DNA of 64,000 bases from Bradyrhizobium diazoefficiens (GTDB lineage Bacteria > Pseudomonadota > Alphaproteobacteria > Rhizobiales > Xanthobacteraceae). Positions 27,149-36,120 of the stretch are shown here, one piece after another. The stretch covers positions 6,166,501 to 6,230,500 of the forward strand of contig NZ_CP067102.1 of assembly GCF_016616885.1 (NCBI RefSeq), read 5' to 3'. Numbering within the stretch: the first letter of the stretch is position 1; each line of letters begins with the position of its first letter. Below the pieces are notes generated by a model. That model had not been told where the DNA came from. It saw only the letters and a program-made list of their open reading frames with translations, and searched no databases. A program made the translations under genes and the position numbers.

Positions 27149-28477
27149 CTAATGCGTCACCCGCCAGATCGTGCCACCCGTATCCTCCGATACCAGCAGC
27201 GCGCCATCCTTGGCCACCGCGATTCCAACCGGTCGTCCCCACACATGGCTGTCGTTCACGACAAAGCCCGTGACGAAATCCTCGTACTCCCCGGTCGGCT
27301 TGCCGTCCTTCATCCTGATGCGGATCACCTTGTAGCCGGTGCGCTTCGAGCGGTTCCAGGAGCCGTGCTCGGCGGCGAAGGCGTCGCCCTGGTATTCGGA
27401 CGGAAACTGCGTGCCCTGATAGAAGGTCATGCCGAGCGAGGCCGAATGCGGCTGCACCAGCACGTCAGGCACTGTCACCTTGTCCTTGAGGTCCGGCCGC
27501 GCGCCGGCGTGACGCGGGTCTTCATTGTTGCCGATGTAGAACCACGGCCAGCCGTAAAAGCCGCCCTCCTTCACGCTGGTGACATAGTCGGGCACGAGAT
27601 CGTCGCCGAGACCGTCGCGCTCATTGGTCGAGCACCAGGGCAGGCCGGTCTGCGGCTGGATTGCGAGACCGACGCAGTTGCGGATGCCGGTGGCGTAAAG
27701 CTTGCGGTCCTTGCCTTCGGGGTCGAAGGAGAGCACCGCCGCACGTTCGGCCTCATAGCCCCAGGAGGCACCGACGGCTTTCGTGCGCGACCAGGCCTCG
27801 AGCCCGCCGGGCGGGCTCCCCATGCCCTCGGCGACGTTGCTCGCGGAGCCGACCGACACCAGCATGCGCTTGCCGTCGGGCGTGAACACGATGTCGCGGG
27901 TCGAATGCCCCGATCCGTGCGCCAGGTTCGCCACCACGACGTCTGGCTTGCCCGATGCCTTCAGGTCGCCGACGTGATAGGGAAAGCGGACGACGTTGCC
28001 GGCATTGGCGACATAGATCCATTGCGGATTGTCGCCGTTCGGGAAGAAGGCGATGCCGAAGGGACGGCTGAGCCCGCTGGCAAACACCTCGTTGGTCGCA
28101 ACCTTGGCGCCGCCCTCCCCGAGACGCAGCACGCGAATGCGCCCCGGCCCGGTCTCGGCAACGAAAATGTCGCCATTCGGCGCGACACGCAGCACACGCG
28201 CATCGGACAGGCCGTCAGCCAGCAGCTCGATCTTGAATCCCTCTGGCACGAGCGGCATGGCGCCACCGCGCGCCGTCACGCGCGTGGGGTTGGAGACCGA
28301 CGGCGAGGCGCCGGGTTTGACCAGATCCTGCGGGCGGATCAGCCTGACGGTGCCGGGCTTGTCGGCCTGCCAGCTGCCATAGGCATCCTTGCCTTGCAGC
28401 ACGGACTCGGCGTGCGCGCCGGCGCAGGCGACCAGCAGCCAAGCGGGCACCATCATGTGCGAAACACGAATTGTCAC
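27149..28477 (-). CDS. Exported sorbosone dehydrogenase-like beta-propeller (PQQ-type)
   Basis: 442 residues from the GTG at 28477, preceded by GGGAGGAAG, giving a signal peptide MMVPAWLLVACAGAHAES near the N-terminus. The longer frame to 28585 adds a non-signal stretch and is rejected. The body is a six-bladed quinoprotein-like propeller of the L-sorbosone/glucose dehydrogenase family, with segments such as FVAETGPGRIRVL, GSGHSTRDIVFTPDGKR and AAEHGSWNRSKRTGYKV, ending WRVTH. It is periplasmic. The substrate is a sugar or aldose-like compound by family; no specific partner is nearby. Divergent from puuD. Confidence 0.83.
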   Translation of the reverse strand: MTIRVSHMMVPAWLLVACAGAHAESVLQGKDAYGSWQADKPGTVRLIRPQDLVKPGASPSVSNPTRVTARGGAMPLVPEGFKIELLADGLSDARVLRVAPNGDIFVAETGPGRIRVLRLGEGGAKVATNEVFASGLSRPFGIAFFPNGDNPQWIYVANAGNVVRFPYHVGDLKASGKPDVVVANLAHGSGHSTRDIVFTPDGKRMLVSVGSASNVAEGMGSPPGGLEAWSRTKAVGASWGYEAERAAVLSFDPEGKDRKLYATGIRNCVGLAIQPQTGLPWCSTNERDGLGDDLVPDYVTSVKEGGFYGWPWFYIGNNEDPRHAGARPDLKDKVTVPDVLVQPHSASLGMTFYQGTQFPSEYQGDAFAAEHGSWNRSKRTGYKVIRIRMKDGKPTGEYEDFVTGFVVNDSHVWGRPVGIAVAKDGALLVSEDTGGTIWRVTH

Positions 28478-28659
28478 GTCGCCTTCCTCCCGGACTTTTT
28501 CTGCCAAATCCCACGTCAGCTCATGCCCGCACGATGTGCATTTGGTATGACCCATCGTACTGGAAAATGGCGCGGATCGGTGCAACAGATTGTAAGGGCA
28601 CGGCCGCCGGTTGCGGTCATCAAAGCTGCGGCATCGACGTCGCGATTGATGGGGTGATC

Positions 28660-29853
28660 ATGTGGGGATCGATCGTATCGGAATGGGCGAGCTTGCTGCT
28701 GCGCTGGCTGCACGTGGTCGCCGCGATCGCCTGGATCGGCAGCTCGTTCTATTTCATCGCCCTCGACCTCAGCCTCAAGCCCAAGAGTGATCTGCCCGAT
28801 GGCGTGCAAGGCGAGGCCTGGCAGGTCCATGGCGGCGGCTTCTACCGGATCATGAAATATCTGGTGGCGCCGACCCAGATGCCGGACGAGCTCACCTGGT
28901 TCAAATGGGAGGCCTACACCACCTGGCTGTCCGGCTTCGCGCTGATGGTGGTGGTGTACTATCTCGACGCCGATTTGTTCCTGGTCGACAAGTCGATCCT
29001 CGACCTCACACCGATCCAGGCCGGACTGTTCAGCTTCTGTAGTCTCGCACTGGCGTGGCTGCTCTATGAGGCCGCCTGTCGCACCGGGCTTGCGCAGCGC
29101 GAGCTGCCCTTTGCCATCGGCGGCTATCTGTTCCTGGTCGCACTGACCTACGCCTTCACCCATGTGCTGAGCGGGCGCGGCGCCTTCAACCAAATCGGGG
29201 CAATCATCGGCACCATCATGGTCGCCAACGTGTTTGCGGTGATCATCCCGAACCAGAAGAAGATCGTTGCCAGCCTGATCGCGGGCCAGGCGCCCGACCC
29301 AAAGCTCGGCAAGACCAGCAAGGAGCGCTCGGTCCACAACAACTATCTGACGCTGCCGGTCGTCGTCCTGATGATCAGCAATCACTATCCCCTGCTCTAC
29401 GCCACGCGCTTCAACTGGATCATCGTTGCGATCGTGCTGGCGCTGGGGCCAGTGATCCGCCATTTCTTCAACGAGGGCCATGCCGGGCGCAAATCGCCGT
29501 GGTGGGTGTGGGGTGTCGCAGCAGCGGGCGCGATCGCAATCCTCTTCCTGTCCGCGGCCGGCCCGCGCGAGGTCAAGACGGGCGCGCTGCCCGCACAGCC
29601 GACACTCGCAAATGTCGAGGAGATCGTGATGTCCCGCTGCAGCATGTGCCACGCAGCCGAGCCGGTCTGGGCCGGCATCGTGACCGCGCCAAAGGGCATT
29701 TTGCTCGACGCACCCGAGCACATCCACCGCAACATCCGCCTGATCGGGCGCGTCGCCGCCTGGTCCAACGCCATGCCGCCAGGCAACATCACCGAAATGA
29801 CCGGCGAGGAGCGCGCCATCCTCGCCGCTTATCTTAGCGAGCAGGATCGCTGA
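28660..29853 (+). CDS. puuD: Urate hydroxylase PuuD (membrane urate oxidase with cytochrome c domain)
   Basis: 397 residues from the ATG at 28660. It has eight membrane helices, beginning with LLLRWLHVVAAIAWIGSSFYF, of the DUF989/PuuD urate oxidase domain, then a C-terminal cytochrome c domain with C-S-M-C-H in MSRCSMCHAAEPVW. It oxidises urate to 5-hydroxyisourate and passes electrons to the respiratory chain rather than making H2O2. No allantoin-pathway genes lie next to it in this window. The upstream in-frame extension to 28471 is excluded because it has no membrane or signal features. Confidence 0.9.
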   Translation: MWGSIVSEWASLLLRWLHVVAAIAWIGSSFYFIALDLSLKPKSDLPDGVQGEAWQVHGGGFYRIMKYLVAPTQMPDELTWFKWEAYTTWLSGFALMVVVYYLDADLFLVDKSILDLTPIQAGLFSFCSLALAWLLYEAACRTGLAQRELPFAIGGYLFLVALTYAFTHVLSGRGAFNQIGAIIGTIMVANVFAVIIPNQKKIVASLIAGQAPDPKLGKTSKERSVHNNYLTLPVVVLMISNHYPLLYATRFNWIIVAIVLALGPVIRHFFNEGHAGRKSPWWVWGVAAAGAIAILFLSAAGPREVKTGALPAQPTLANVEEIVMSRCSMCHAAEPVWAGIVTAPKGILLDAPEHIHRNIRLIGRVAAWSNAMPPGNITEMTGEERAILAAYLSEQDR

Positions 29854-29999
29854 AGGCATAACGCGTCGATGCCGCAGTTCGCGGAATGAAATTCCGCATC
29901 CCATGCCGATTTGAAAATGACTTGATCGCCTATTCAGCTTAGACAGGGACAGCCGTCGCTTAAGCCGTCCAAAGTCAGTTTGCATTCGGGGAAATCACA

Positions 30000-30857
30000 G
30001 TGGCCCTCAAGAACGTCATCGGTATCGACCACGCCGTGGTCATGGTGCAGGACCTCGACAAGGCCGCCGAAAACTACCGGCAGCTGGGTTTCACCCTCTC
30101 GCCACGCGGCACCCACAGCGCGCATATGGGCACCGGCAACTACACCATCATGTTCGACCCGGACTATATGGAGCTGCTCGGCGTACTGGTGCCGACCGAA
30201 CACAACGCGCCGGCGCGCGCCTTTGTCGAGCGGCACGGTGAGGGAATCGAACGCATCGCTTTCACCGCGATCGATTCCGCGGCCGGTGCGGAGGAGATCC
30301 GCGCGCGAGGCCTCACGCCGATCGGCCCGACCGATTTCGAGCGGCCAGTGACGCTGCCTGATGGCACGGTCTCGGCCGCCAAATTCCGTACCTTCATGTG
30401 GCCGACCGCCGAGGCCCCGGGCGGCGTGCGCATCTTCGCCTGCCAGCACAAGACCCGCGAGACGGTGTGGATTCCCGAGCTGATGACGCACGCCAATGCC
30501 GCGAAGCGGATCAGCCAGGTGCTGATCGCAACGCCCGAGCCCGCGAAGGAAGCGGCGCATCTGGCACGGCTGATCGATCGCGAACCGAGGGCCGAGGCCG
30601 ACGATGCGGTGACGGTGACATCCGGCGGCGATCGCGCTGACTTCGTCTATCTGACACTGGAGCAGCTCGGCAAACGCTATCCCGGCGTGCCGCTCGCCGG
30701 TCTCTCCGAACGCGGCGGCGCCGCGCTGGTGCTCGTCAGCGGCGATCTCGCAGCGACCGAGAAAGCGCTGGGTTCGGCGGGCATTCGCAGCGGAGCCGCG
30801 ATCGTCGTGCCTCCAGCCAAGGCCAACGGCACCCTGCTCGCCTTCATTGCCAGCTGA
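30000..30857 (+). CDS. VOC-superfamily (glyoxalase-like) protein
   Basis: 285-residue protein with two glyoxalase/dioxygenase-fold modules. The first begins IDHAVVMVQDLDKAAENY with the usual metal-ligand His and has Glu in MELLGVLVP. The second half (residues about 140-285) is more degenerate. The GTG at 30000 is the start, since the sequence before it is AT-rich and non-coding. No signal peptide. The family includes dioxygenases, isomerases and binding proteins, so activity cannot be assigned; the neighbours give no pathway. Confidence 0.75.
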   Translation: MALKNVIGIDHAVVMVQDLDKAAENYRQLGFTLSPRGTHSAHMGTGNYTIMFDPDYMELLGVLVPTEHNAPARAFVERHGEGIERIAFTAIDSAAGAEEIRARGLTPIGPTDFERPVTLPDGTVSAAKFRTFMWPTAEAPGGVRIFACQHKTRETVWIPELMTHANAAKRISQVLIATPEPAKEAAHLARLIDREPRAEADDAVTVTSGGDRADFVYLTLEQLGKRYPGVPLAGLSERGGAALVLVSGDLAATEKALGSAGIRSGAAIVVPPAKANGTLLAFIAS

Positions 30858-30936
30858 TTTGAGCTAATTCTTTAACGCGCGTTTACCGGGCGGCTCTAGG
30901 ATTCCCCGATAGTCCAAGCCGCCCGGGGCCACACGG

Positions 30937-31212
30937 ATGTTCAAAGAGGGATCGCCGATCGCTTACGACGCGCCGGCCGAATTGAAGAAGTGGCCGTCGT
31001 TGAAGGGCGAGAGGCAAAAGGACCGCGGTCCGCCCTATCTCGTCTACAACGGCACGCTGGCCGATTGCGTCCGTGAGCTCATGGACAAGCCGATCAAGGG
31101 CATCTCGCTCTACGACATCATGACGAGGCCGCAGCCGGCGTTCGAGCAGACCGTGCTGTCGCCCGGCGATGCCGCCGAGATTGCGATGCGCAAGGATTTT
31201 CCCAAGGCGTAA
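30937..31212 (+). CDS. Conserved small hypothetical protein
   Basis: 91-residue soluble protein (MFKEGSPIAYDAPAELKKWP...) with one Cys, no signal or membrane segment, and codon use like that of its neighbours. The C-terminal DAAEIAMRKDFPKA looks helical. I do not recognise a family. It stands alone, 80 bp after the VOC gene. Confidence 0.55.
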   Translation: MFKEGSPIAYDAPAELKKWPSLKGERQKDRGPPYLVYNGTLADCVRELMDKPIKGISLYDIMTRPQPAFEQTVLSPGDAAEIAMRKDFPKA

Positions 31213-31609
31213 GCGCCGCAGGTCTCCCGCAATCCCGTTTGCAGTTCTGAGCTTGCTGCGGTTCCCATAGAACCGCGGGAGCAGCGCACGGGAGGCGTGC
31301 GCCGCTATCCCAACAAAAACGCGAAAACAACCCCATGCACAGTAGCCGACGCCAGTCAGAACAAGGACTTGCGCGAAAGGTCCTTCGCATATCCCGAAAA
31401 TCCGTTTGACACGTCGGGCAAAACAGGGGCAGGGTGGCATCATCGCGACAATCGCCGGTGTCCAGGCCGCCCCGGCTGGGGTGCTCGACCCCGGCTGTGC
31501 GCGCAAGTCTCTTATCGACATCTGAAAATCTCAACCGCCGCTCAGCAGATGCACGATCGGCTTCGCTTGCAGCGAGGCCTCGCGCCTGCGCCGGCAAAGG
31601 ACACATCGC
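31213..31609. other. 397-bp stretch without a convincing gene
   Basis: Open frames here on both strands look like shadows. The minus strand around 31330-31440 reads as a translated fragment with a hydrophobic run (AQVLVLTGVGYCAWGCFRVFVG), and the segment TTTGACACGTCGGGCAAAAC (31406-31425) reminds me of dispersed relic sequences in Bradyrhizobium. That is recollection only. It may be a degraded repeat. Confidence 0.35.
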
Positions 31610-32212
31610 ATGACGACATCCCTGACCAGTACCGAGACGATGCCCATCGCGGCAAACGATCGAGCCGCGATCATCGCAAGCCCGAAAGTAAAGCTCCGCC
31701 GCAGCCGCATCGTGATCGACCATCCTGATCCGCGCATGGGCGAAAAGCTGCTGGCTGAGGCGCTCGGCGCGGTCGACCGCGAGGCACTACATGGCATGTT
31801 GAGCCAGCTGGTGAAAGCCAGCGCGGTTGCGCGCATGCCCGACCAGGGCAATCTCTCCTTCATGGTCTCGATGCTGAAGAGCATCGCGCCGAAGGATTCG
31901 CTCGAGGCCATGCTGGCGGCGCAGATGGTGAGCATTCACGTCGCATCGATGCGCTGCGCCTGTCGCCTCGCCTGCACCGACGACGTGCCGCAGCAGGAAA
32001 GCCTCTCGCGCGCGCTGACCCGGCTGGCCCGCACCTACGCAGCCCAAATGGAAGCCCTGAACCGCCATCGCAGCAACGGCGCGTGTGCGATCACGGTGCA
32101 GAATTTGTCGGTGCAGGATGGCGGCAAGGCCGTGGTCGGCCATTTCACCCAGCACGCGAGCCTGATCGCCGCGCAGCCCGGCATGGCCGACGCGGCAGCC
32201 GTCACCGCATGA
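31610..32212 (+). CDS. Conserved hypothetical protein
   Basis: 200-residue soluble, largely helical protein. Visible features are a basic segment KVKLRRSRIVIDHPDP near residue 27, a helix GEKLLAEALGAVDREALHGMLSQLV, and a C-terminal ITVQNLSVQDGGKAVVGHFTQH. I do not recognise a characterised family. It overlaps the next gene (HGGxSTG-type) by ATGA, so the two are co-translated. Similar pairs occur in Bradyrhizobium genomes, possibly of phage origin; that is recollection, not demonstrated here. Confidence 0.6.
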   Translation: MTTSLTSTETMPIAANDRAAIIASPKVKLRRSRIVIDHPDPRMGEKLLAEALGAVDREALHGMLSQLVKASAVARMPDQGNLSFMVSMLKSIAPKDSLEAMLAAQMVSIHVASMRCACRLACTDDVPQQESLSRALTRLARTYAAQMEALNRHRSNGACAITVQNLSVQDGGKAVVGHFTQHASLIAAQPGMADAAAVTA

Positions 32213-32571
32213 GCCGCGCCCGCAACACCGGTCCGATGCAGGCGAGCCAGCGCTGCGGCGCGCAAACACGGAACGGCGAACCGTGCCGCGCGCCTGCGTT
32301 GCGCGGCAAGACGCGCTGCCGCATGCACGGCGGTGCGGCGGGATCCGGGGCGCCATTTGGGAACGGCAATGCCGTCAAGCACGGCTTCTTCACCCGCGAC
32401 GCGATCGAGGAACGAAAGTTTGTGCGCACTGTGCTGATCGAAGCGGAGAATGTGCTCCGCCAATTGCCCACACGGCCGGAAGCAACCTGCAACCCACGCG
32501 AGCGCGGAACCCAACACATCATACCGGGAACAGAGCCGCCCCCTCCGCACTTAACAAATGATAGCAAGTGA
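32209..32571 (+). CDS. HGGxSTG-type small Cys/His protein
   Basis: 120 residues from the ATG at 32209, overlapping the preceding stop. The N-terminal half holds C-G-A-x-T-R-x-G-x-P-C-x10-C-x-x-H-G-G, the small Cys/His motif seen in phage- and plasmid-related 'HGGxSTG' proteins, then GNGNAVKHGFFTRDAIEERK. The function is unknown; the metal-binding look suggests DNA or RNA contact. The C-terminal 30 residues are low complexity. A response-regulator gene follows 9 bp later. Confidence 0.65.
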   Translation: MSRARNTGPMQASQRCGAQTRNGEPCRAPALRGKTRCRMHGGAAGSGAPFGNGNAVKHGFFTRDAIEERKFVRTVLIEAENVLRQLPTRPEATCNPRERGTQHIIPGTEPPPPHLTNDSK

Positions 32572-32580
32572 GGTGACGCA

Positions 32581-32937
32581 ATGGGCCAGTCGAAACCGCA
32601 CCGCCCCACGGCAATCGTCGTCGAGGACGACGACATTCAGCGCGAAATGCTCGCAATGCTGCTCGAAGACAACAATTTCGAGGTGTTGCAGTGTGAGGAC
32701 GCAGAGACCGCGGCGCTGGCACTCAAAGCAAAGCATCCGTCCCTGATCGTCACCGACATCAAACTGGTCGGGAAGATGGATGGCGTAGATCTGGCTTACT
32801 TCGCCCAGCAACAGAGCGCCGATGTCCGGATCATCGTGATCTCGGGACGTCCGCTGTCCCGGCCCCTGCCGCACGGTGCGAAGTTCCTCACCAAGCCGAT
32901 CTACCCGACCGCGCTGCTCGCGGAAGCGGCGCAATAG
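32581..32937 (+). CDS. Receiver-only response regulator (CheY-like)
   Basis: 118 residues consisting only of a receiver domain. The acidic pocket is EDDD (15-18), the phosphoacceptor is Asp59 in IVTDIKL, the switch Ser is in VISGRP, and Lys lies in FLTKPIYP. No output domain. An AGGTGACGC precedes the ATG. It has no adjacent kinase; it may act as a phosphorelay shuttle for an unlinked histidine kinase. Confidence 0.85.
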   Translation: MGQSKPHRPTAIVVEDDDIQREMLAMLLEDNNFEVLQCEDAETAALALKAKHPSLIVTDIKLVGKMDGVDLAYFAQQQSADVRIIVISGRPLSRPLPHGAKFLTKPIYPTALLAEAAQ

Positions 32938-33025
32938 TCGGGGTCTGCTGCCGTTGGACGGAGGCGTTGTCCCCAAACCCGTCTGGTCGCCGGCCATCGA
33001 TGCCGCCGCTCGACAGGAGCCGTGC

Positions 33026-33230
33026 ATGGACGAACGCGAATTCGAACAGCAGCTCAAAGCCGATGGCTTTCAGGAGATCGCGTACAGAAGCTAGAGCCCC
33101 GCCCGGGCAAGGGCGGCGTAATCCTTCGGCGCATCCGCGAGAGAAGCGCGCCGCTGCTCGCGGCGCTGGAAGCGTGGCTGCGCGAGCAGCGGGCCCGCCT
33201 CTCGAAATCACCGGTGGGCCCTGGCAGGAC
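33026..33230 (+). pseudogene. Broken cupin gene start fused to an IS66 transposase fragment
   Basis: A good ribosome site (AGGAG) precedes MDEREFEQQLKADGFQEIA, which then hits a stop after four more codons. A one-base shift gives VQKLEPRPGKG, so the frame continues as the start of a small cupin-type protein. Immediately after, the sequence changes to IRERSAPLLAALEAWLREQ and RARLSKSPVG (about 33133-33213). That matches the C-terminal region of IS66-family transposases (…PLLDALxxWLxxxLxRLSxKS…). It is a scar of an insertion and deletion. No intact element or terminal repeats are visible. Confidence 0.6.
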
Positions 33231-33254
33231 TCAGCCGGTGTCGTCGCCGACGCC

Positions 33255-35942
33255 TCAGCGAATCGCAGCCTGCCGCTCCGCTCCGTCTCGCCTGGGCACC
33301 ACTTCGACCGCCGAAACCAAACGGCCCGGCTGGAGCAAGACGGCGAACTCTTCGAACGATAGCGGCGGAGAAAAAATATAGCCTTGCGCCATGGTCGCGC
33401 CGTTTTCGGCCGCGAACCGAAGGTCTTCGGCCGTTTCGACGCCTTCTACGACCGTTTCGAACCCCAATTCGTCCGCAAGTCCGAGTGCCAGGCGAAGGAT
33501 CGTCTGCTTTTCGCGGTCTTCCGCGACACCCGCCACGAGCGTGCGATCGAGTTTCACGGCGTCGAAGGGGAGCCTCGCCATTGTCGAAAGATTCGAATAG
33601 CCGGCCCCGAAATCGTCCATTGCGAAGCGTATGCCCAATTGCCTGAGCAGGCTTATTCTCTCGCGCACGACATCAGGATTGCGCATCGCGACCGACTCTG
33701 TGACCTCGATCTCGAGGTGTCGTGGCGGGAAGTCGGCCTCGCGAACGGTCGTGACGACATCCTTGATGAACAGCGGATCCTCAATGTCCGTCGCCGCGAC
33801 ATTTACGGCGAGCACGAGGTTCGAGCCGGCCCGGATCAAGCCCCCGATTTCGGCGAGCGCGCGCTTGAGCACGAAGCGGTCGATCTCCATGATGAGGCCG
33901 ATCTCTTCCGCGATCTTGATGAAGCGCTGAGGAGGAATGTTGCCCTCCTTCGGGTGATGCCAGCGCGCCAGCGCCTCCACCCCCAGGATGCGGCCATCCG
34001 CGCAGGACACCTTGGGCTGGTAGTGGACGACGAGCTGTTCGTTACGGATCGCCAAGGCGAGATCGGTTTCGAGCGCATGGCGGGAACGCGCGACCTCTGC
34101 GAGATCCGGAGTGAAGAACGCGTAGGTATTGCGTCCCGAGCTCTTCGCGGCGTACATCGCAAGGTCGGCGCGGATCAGGAGATCGTCATAGGTTGTGCCG
34201 TGGGTGGGACAAATCGCGATGCCGACGCTGACGCCGATGGTCGCATGGTTGCTCTGGAGCTTGAAGGAAACCTGCAGCGTCTCGATCATCTCGCGGGCCC
34301 TGAGGCTCGCGGCCTCGACCGTCTTCACCCCAGCGATGATGGCGACGAACTCGTCGCCCCCGACCCGGGCGAGCAGACATTTGCCGGGAGCGCCCTTGGA
34401 CGTCAGCAAACCGCTCAAGCGCGCGGCGACCATCCTGAGCAACTCGTCGCCAGCCTTGTGCCCGAAAGTGTCGTTGATGGATTTGAAGCCATCGAGGTCG
34501 AGGAAGAACAGCGCTCCGCCCTCTTCTGCGTCGATGAGCGCCGGCGCATCGATGCGCATCTTCTCCCGATTGGGAATGCAGCTCACCGTATCGTAGAAGG
34601 CGAGCTGACGAATTCTTCGAGTGCTGGCCCGCAAATGCGTCAGCATTTGCTCGAATGCGAGGCCGAGGCCGCGGACCTCGCCGATGCCTGTTGCGCGGAA
34701 CGGCACGTCGAGATTACCACCAGCGATTTCCTGGGCGGTCTTGGCGAGCGCCGAAAGTCCCTTGGTGAGGCGCCTCACGGCGGCCAATAGCGCGACGACC
34801 AAGGCACCGAGCGCCAGCGCGGCAGATGCCAGGAACTGCCACATCAGCGAACGTGTATGGGCTGCGCCAATCTGGAACATCTGATCGCGTGTCGTCGTCA
34901 CGAGCGATGCGCTCGCGAACGTGCACACCTTGAGCGTCGCCTCGTAATCGACGCAGCGTGCGACGTAGTTGCCGTCATCCGAGTGCTGCAGCCCGGACAA
35001 ACGCGTCCTGGCGCCGTTGAATCTCACCCCTTCAGGCCCCGCGGAAGACACAATCTCGTTGTCACCCGTAATGATGACCACGCCGGCATTGGCTAGCGAA
35101 GTGAAGTTCTCGAGAGTCCGCTCCGTGCGCCCGAGTGGTCGGATGGCGGCAAGCGCGCCGATGAGGTCGCCGAAGTCGTCGAACACGGGCTCGATCGCGG
35201 TGTGCGCTATGGTGTGACGCTCCGGCAGGCCGAGCGCTGACAATTCACCCAATTTGAGCTCATAGGTGCCTTCCTCACCCTGCGGGTGCGAGCGGCTATT
35301 GTCCTTGAGGATCGCGCTGAGATTGACGGAGAGGGCGGTCCCGTCGAGCGCCCGGTTCAGCGCGAGGAGGTCGAGGGGCGTGTTGGCGCCGATCACACGA
35401 CCGGTTTCGTCGAAGGCGATCAGCCTTTCGAAGCCGGAGGTCGAAGCAACGATGCTGAGCAGTTCGCGGATAGTCACGTCGTTGTTCGAGGCGACCGCCT
35501 TGGCCACGTCGGCGCGCTGAGAGATCTGACGCAGGCGAGATGCGGTTTCCGCGCCCAGGACCTCGATTCGCGCTCGCGCCAGCTGCGCCTCGCCGTCGAG
35601 GCGATGAGCGAGCTGATCTTCTGAGAGTTCACCCAGTGCCGCAGCCTGGTGCCTCAGTTGCTGCTGCAGGCGTAGCGCCGTCGAGCCACCGATGAGGCCG
35701 AGCCCGAGGACGCCGGTCGCGAGGACGACGGCAACAAGGCGCGTGGCGATAGACGAGGGAAAAATCGGAACCCCGGACGGAATGGCCCAACGGCGCCAGT
35801 GGAGCGGCGCCCTCGATGCCTTTGCAATATCCGCGTCAGTCGCCACCACCGCCAGCACCCTGAACTTGCGGGGGCCGGTCAGTTCGCTCACTGAGGCCCC
35901 CAATTGAGCGTGTTCCGGGCCGACATTAGGCGAGTGAATCAT
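33255..35942 (-). CDS. Membrane GGDEF-EAL protein with periplasmic sensor and HAMP
   Basis: 895-residue c-di-GMP enzyme. Order: transmembrane helix about 64-88, a periplasmic sensor of about 280 residues (double-CACHE/CHASE-like), second helix about 368-390, HAMP to about 440, GGDEF domain with intact G528-G-D-E-F532, and EAL domain with E656-A-L, DDFGAGYSN and VEGVET. Both catalytic motifs look active. The RxxD inhibitory site normally just before GGDEF is absent (the sequence there is KCLLARV), so product inhibition of the cyclase is not expected. No ribosome site is obvious at the ATG 35942. It is divergent from a PstS-like binding protein, which may feed the sensor. Confidence 0.92.
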   Translation of the reverse strand: MIHSPNVGPEHAQLGASVSELTGPRKFRVLAVVATDADIAKASRAPLHWRRWAIPSGVPIFPSSIATRLVAVVLATGVLGLGLIGGSTALRLQQQLRHQAAALGELSEDQLAHRLDGEAQLARARIEVLGAETASRLRQISQRADVAKAVASNNDVTIRELLSIVASTSGFERLIAFDETGRVIGANTPLDLLALNRALDGTALSVNLSAILKDNSRSHPQGEEGTYELKLGELSALGLPERHTIAHTAIEPVFDDFGDLIGALAAIRPLGRTERTLENFTSLANAGVVIITGDNEIVSSAGPEGVRFNGARTRLSGLQHSDDGNYVARCVDYEATLKVCTFASASLVTTTRDQMFQIGAAHTRSLMWQFLASAALALGALVVALLAAVRRLTKGLSALAKTAQEIAGGNLDVPFRATGIGEVRGLGLAFEQMLTHLRASTRRIRQLAFYDTVSCIPNREKMRIDAPALIDAEEGGALFFLDLDGFKSINDTFGHKAGDELLRMVAARLSGLLTSKGAPGKCLLARVGGDEFVAIIAGVKTVEAASLRAREMIETLQVSFKLQSNHATIGVSVGIAICPTHGTTYDDLLIRADLAMYAAKSSGRNTYAFFTPDLAEVARSRHALETDLALAIRNEQLVVHYQPKVSCADGRILGVEALARWHHPKEGNIPPQRFIKIAEEIGLIMEIDRFVLKRALAEIGGLIRAGSNLVLAVNVAATDIEDPLFIKDVVTTVREADFPPRHLEIEVTESVAMRNPDVVRERISLLRQLGIRFAMDDFGAGYSNLSTMARLPFDAVKLDRTLVAGVAEDREKQTILRLALGLADELGFETVVEGVETAEDLRFAAENGATMAQGYIFSPPLSFEEFAVLLQPGRLVSAVEVVPRRDGAERQAAIR

Positions 35943-36120
35943 TCAATATCGTCTATTTATCGCCTATTTGTTGCTGGCTAATTAGCAACGGGTTTTTCGA
36001 AACCATCAAATTTTATGCTTTTTGTCCGGCACAGATGATTCCAAAAGGCACGGCGTTGCGACAACAGTTGGTTTAGGTTTCTTTGCCAGATTGCGCACCT
36101 CGTGGTTGAAGGGGTTTGCA
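35943..36120. promoter_or_regulatory. AT-rich divergent promoter region with repeats
   Basis: Between the GGDEF-EAL and PstS-like genes. It holds an 11-bp imperfect direct repeat (TCGTCTATTTA and TCGCCTATTTG, 35949-35970) and an inverted repeat GTTGCT...AGCAAC (35970-35989), all close to the GGDEF-EAL start. Their positions suit operators controlling both directions. No known regulator consensus is recognised. Confidence 0.4.

Noticed and set aside
28516..29985. 489-codon minus-strand frame opposite puuD
   Set aside because: Shadow; the plus strand has membrane helices and a haem motif.
31297..31728. 143-codon frame before the 31.6-kb hypothetical
   Set aside because: Arg/Pro-rich, overlaps the better candidate at 31610, and lacks a ribosome site.
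33384..34790. 468-codon open frame opposite the GGDEF-EAL gene
   Set aside because: Antisense shadow of an intact catalytic gene.
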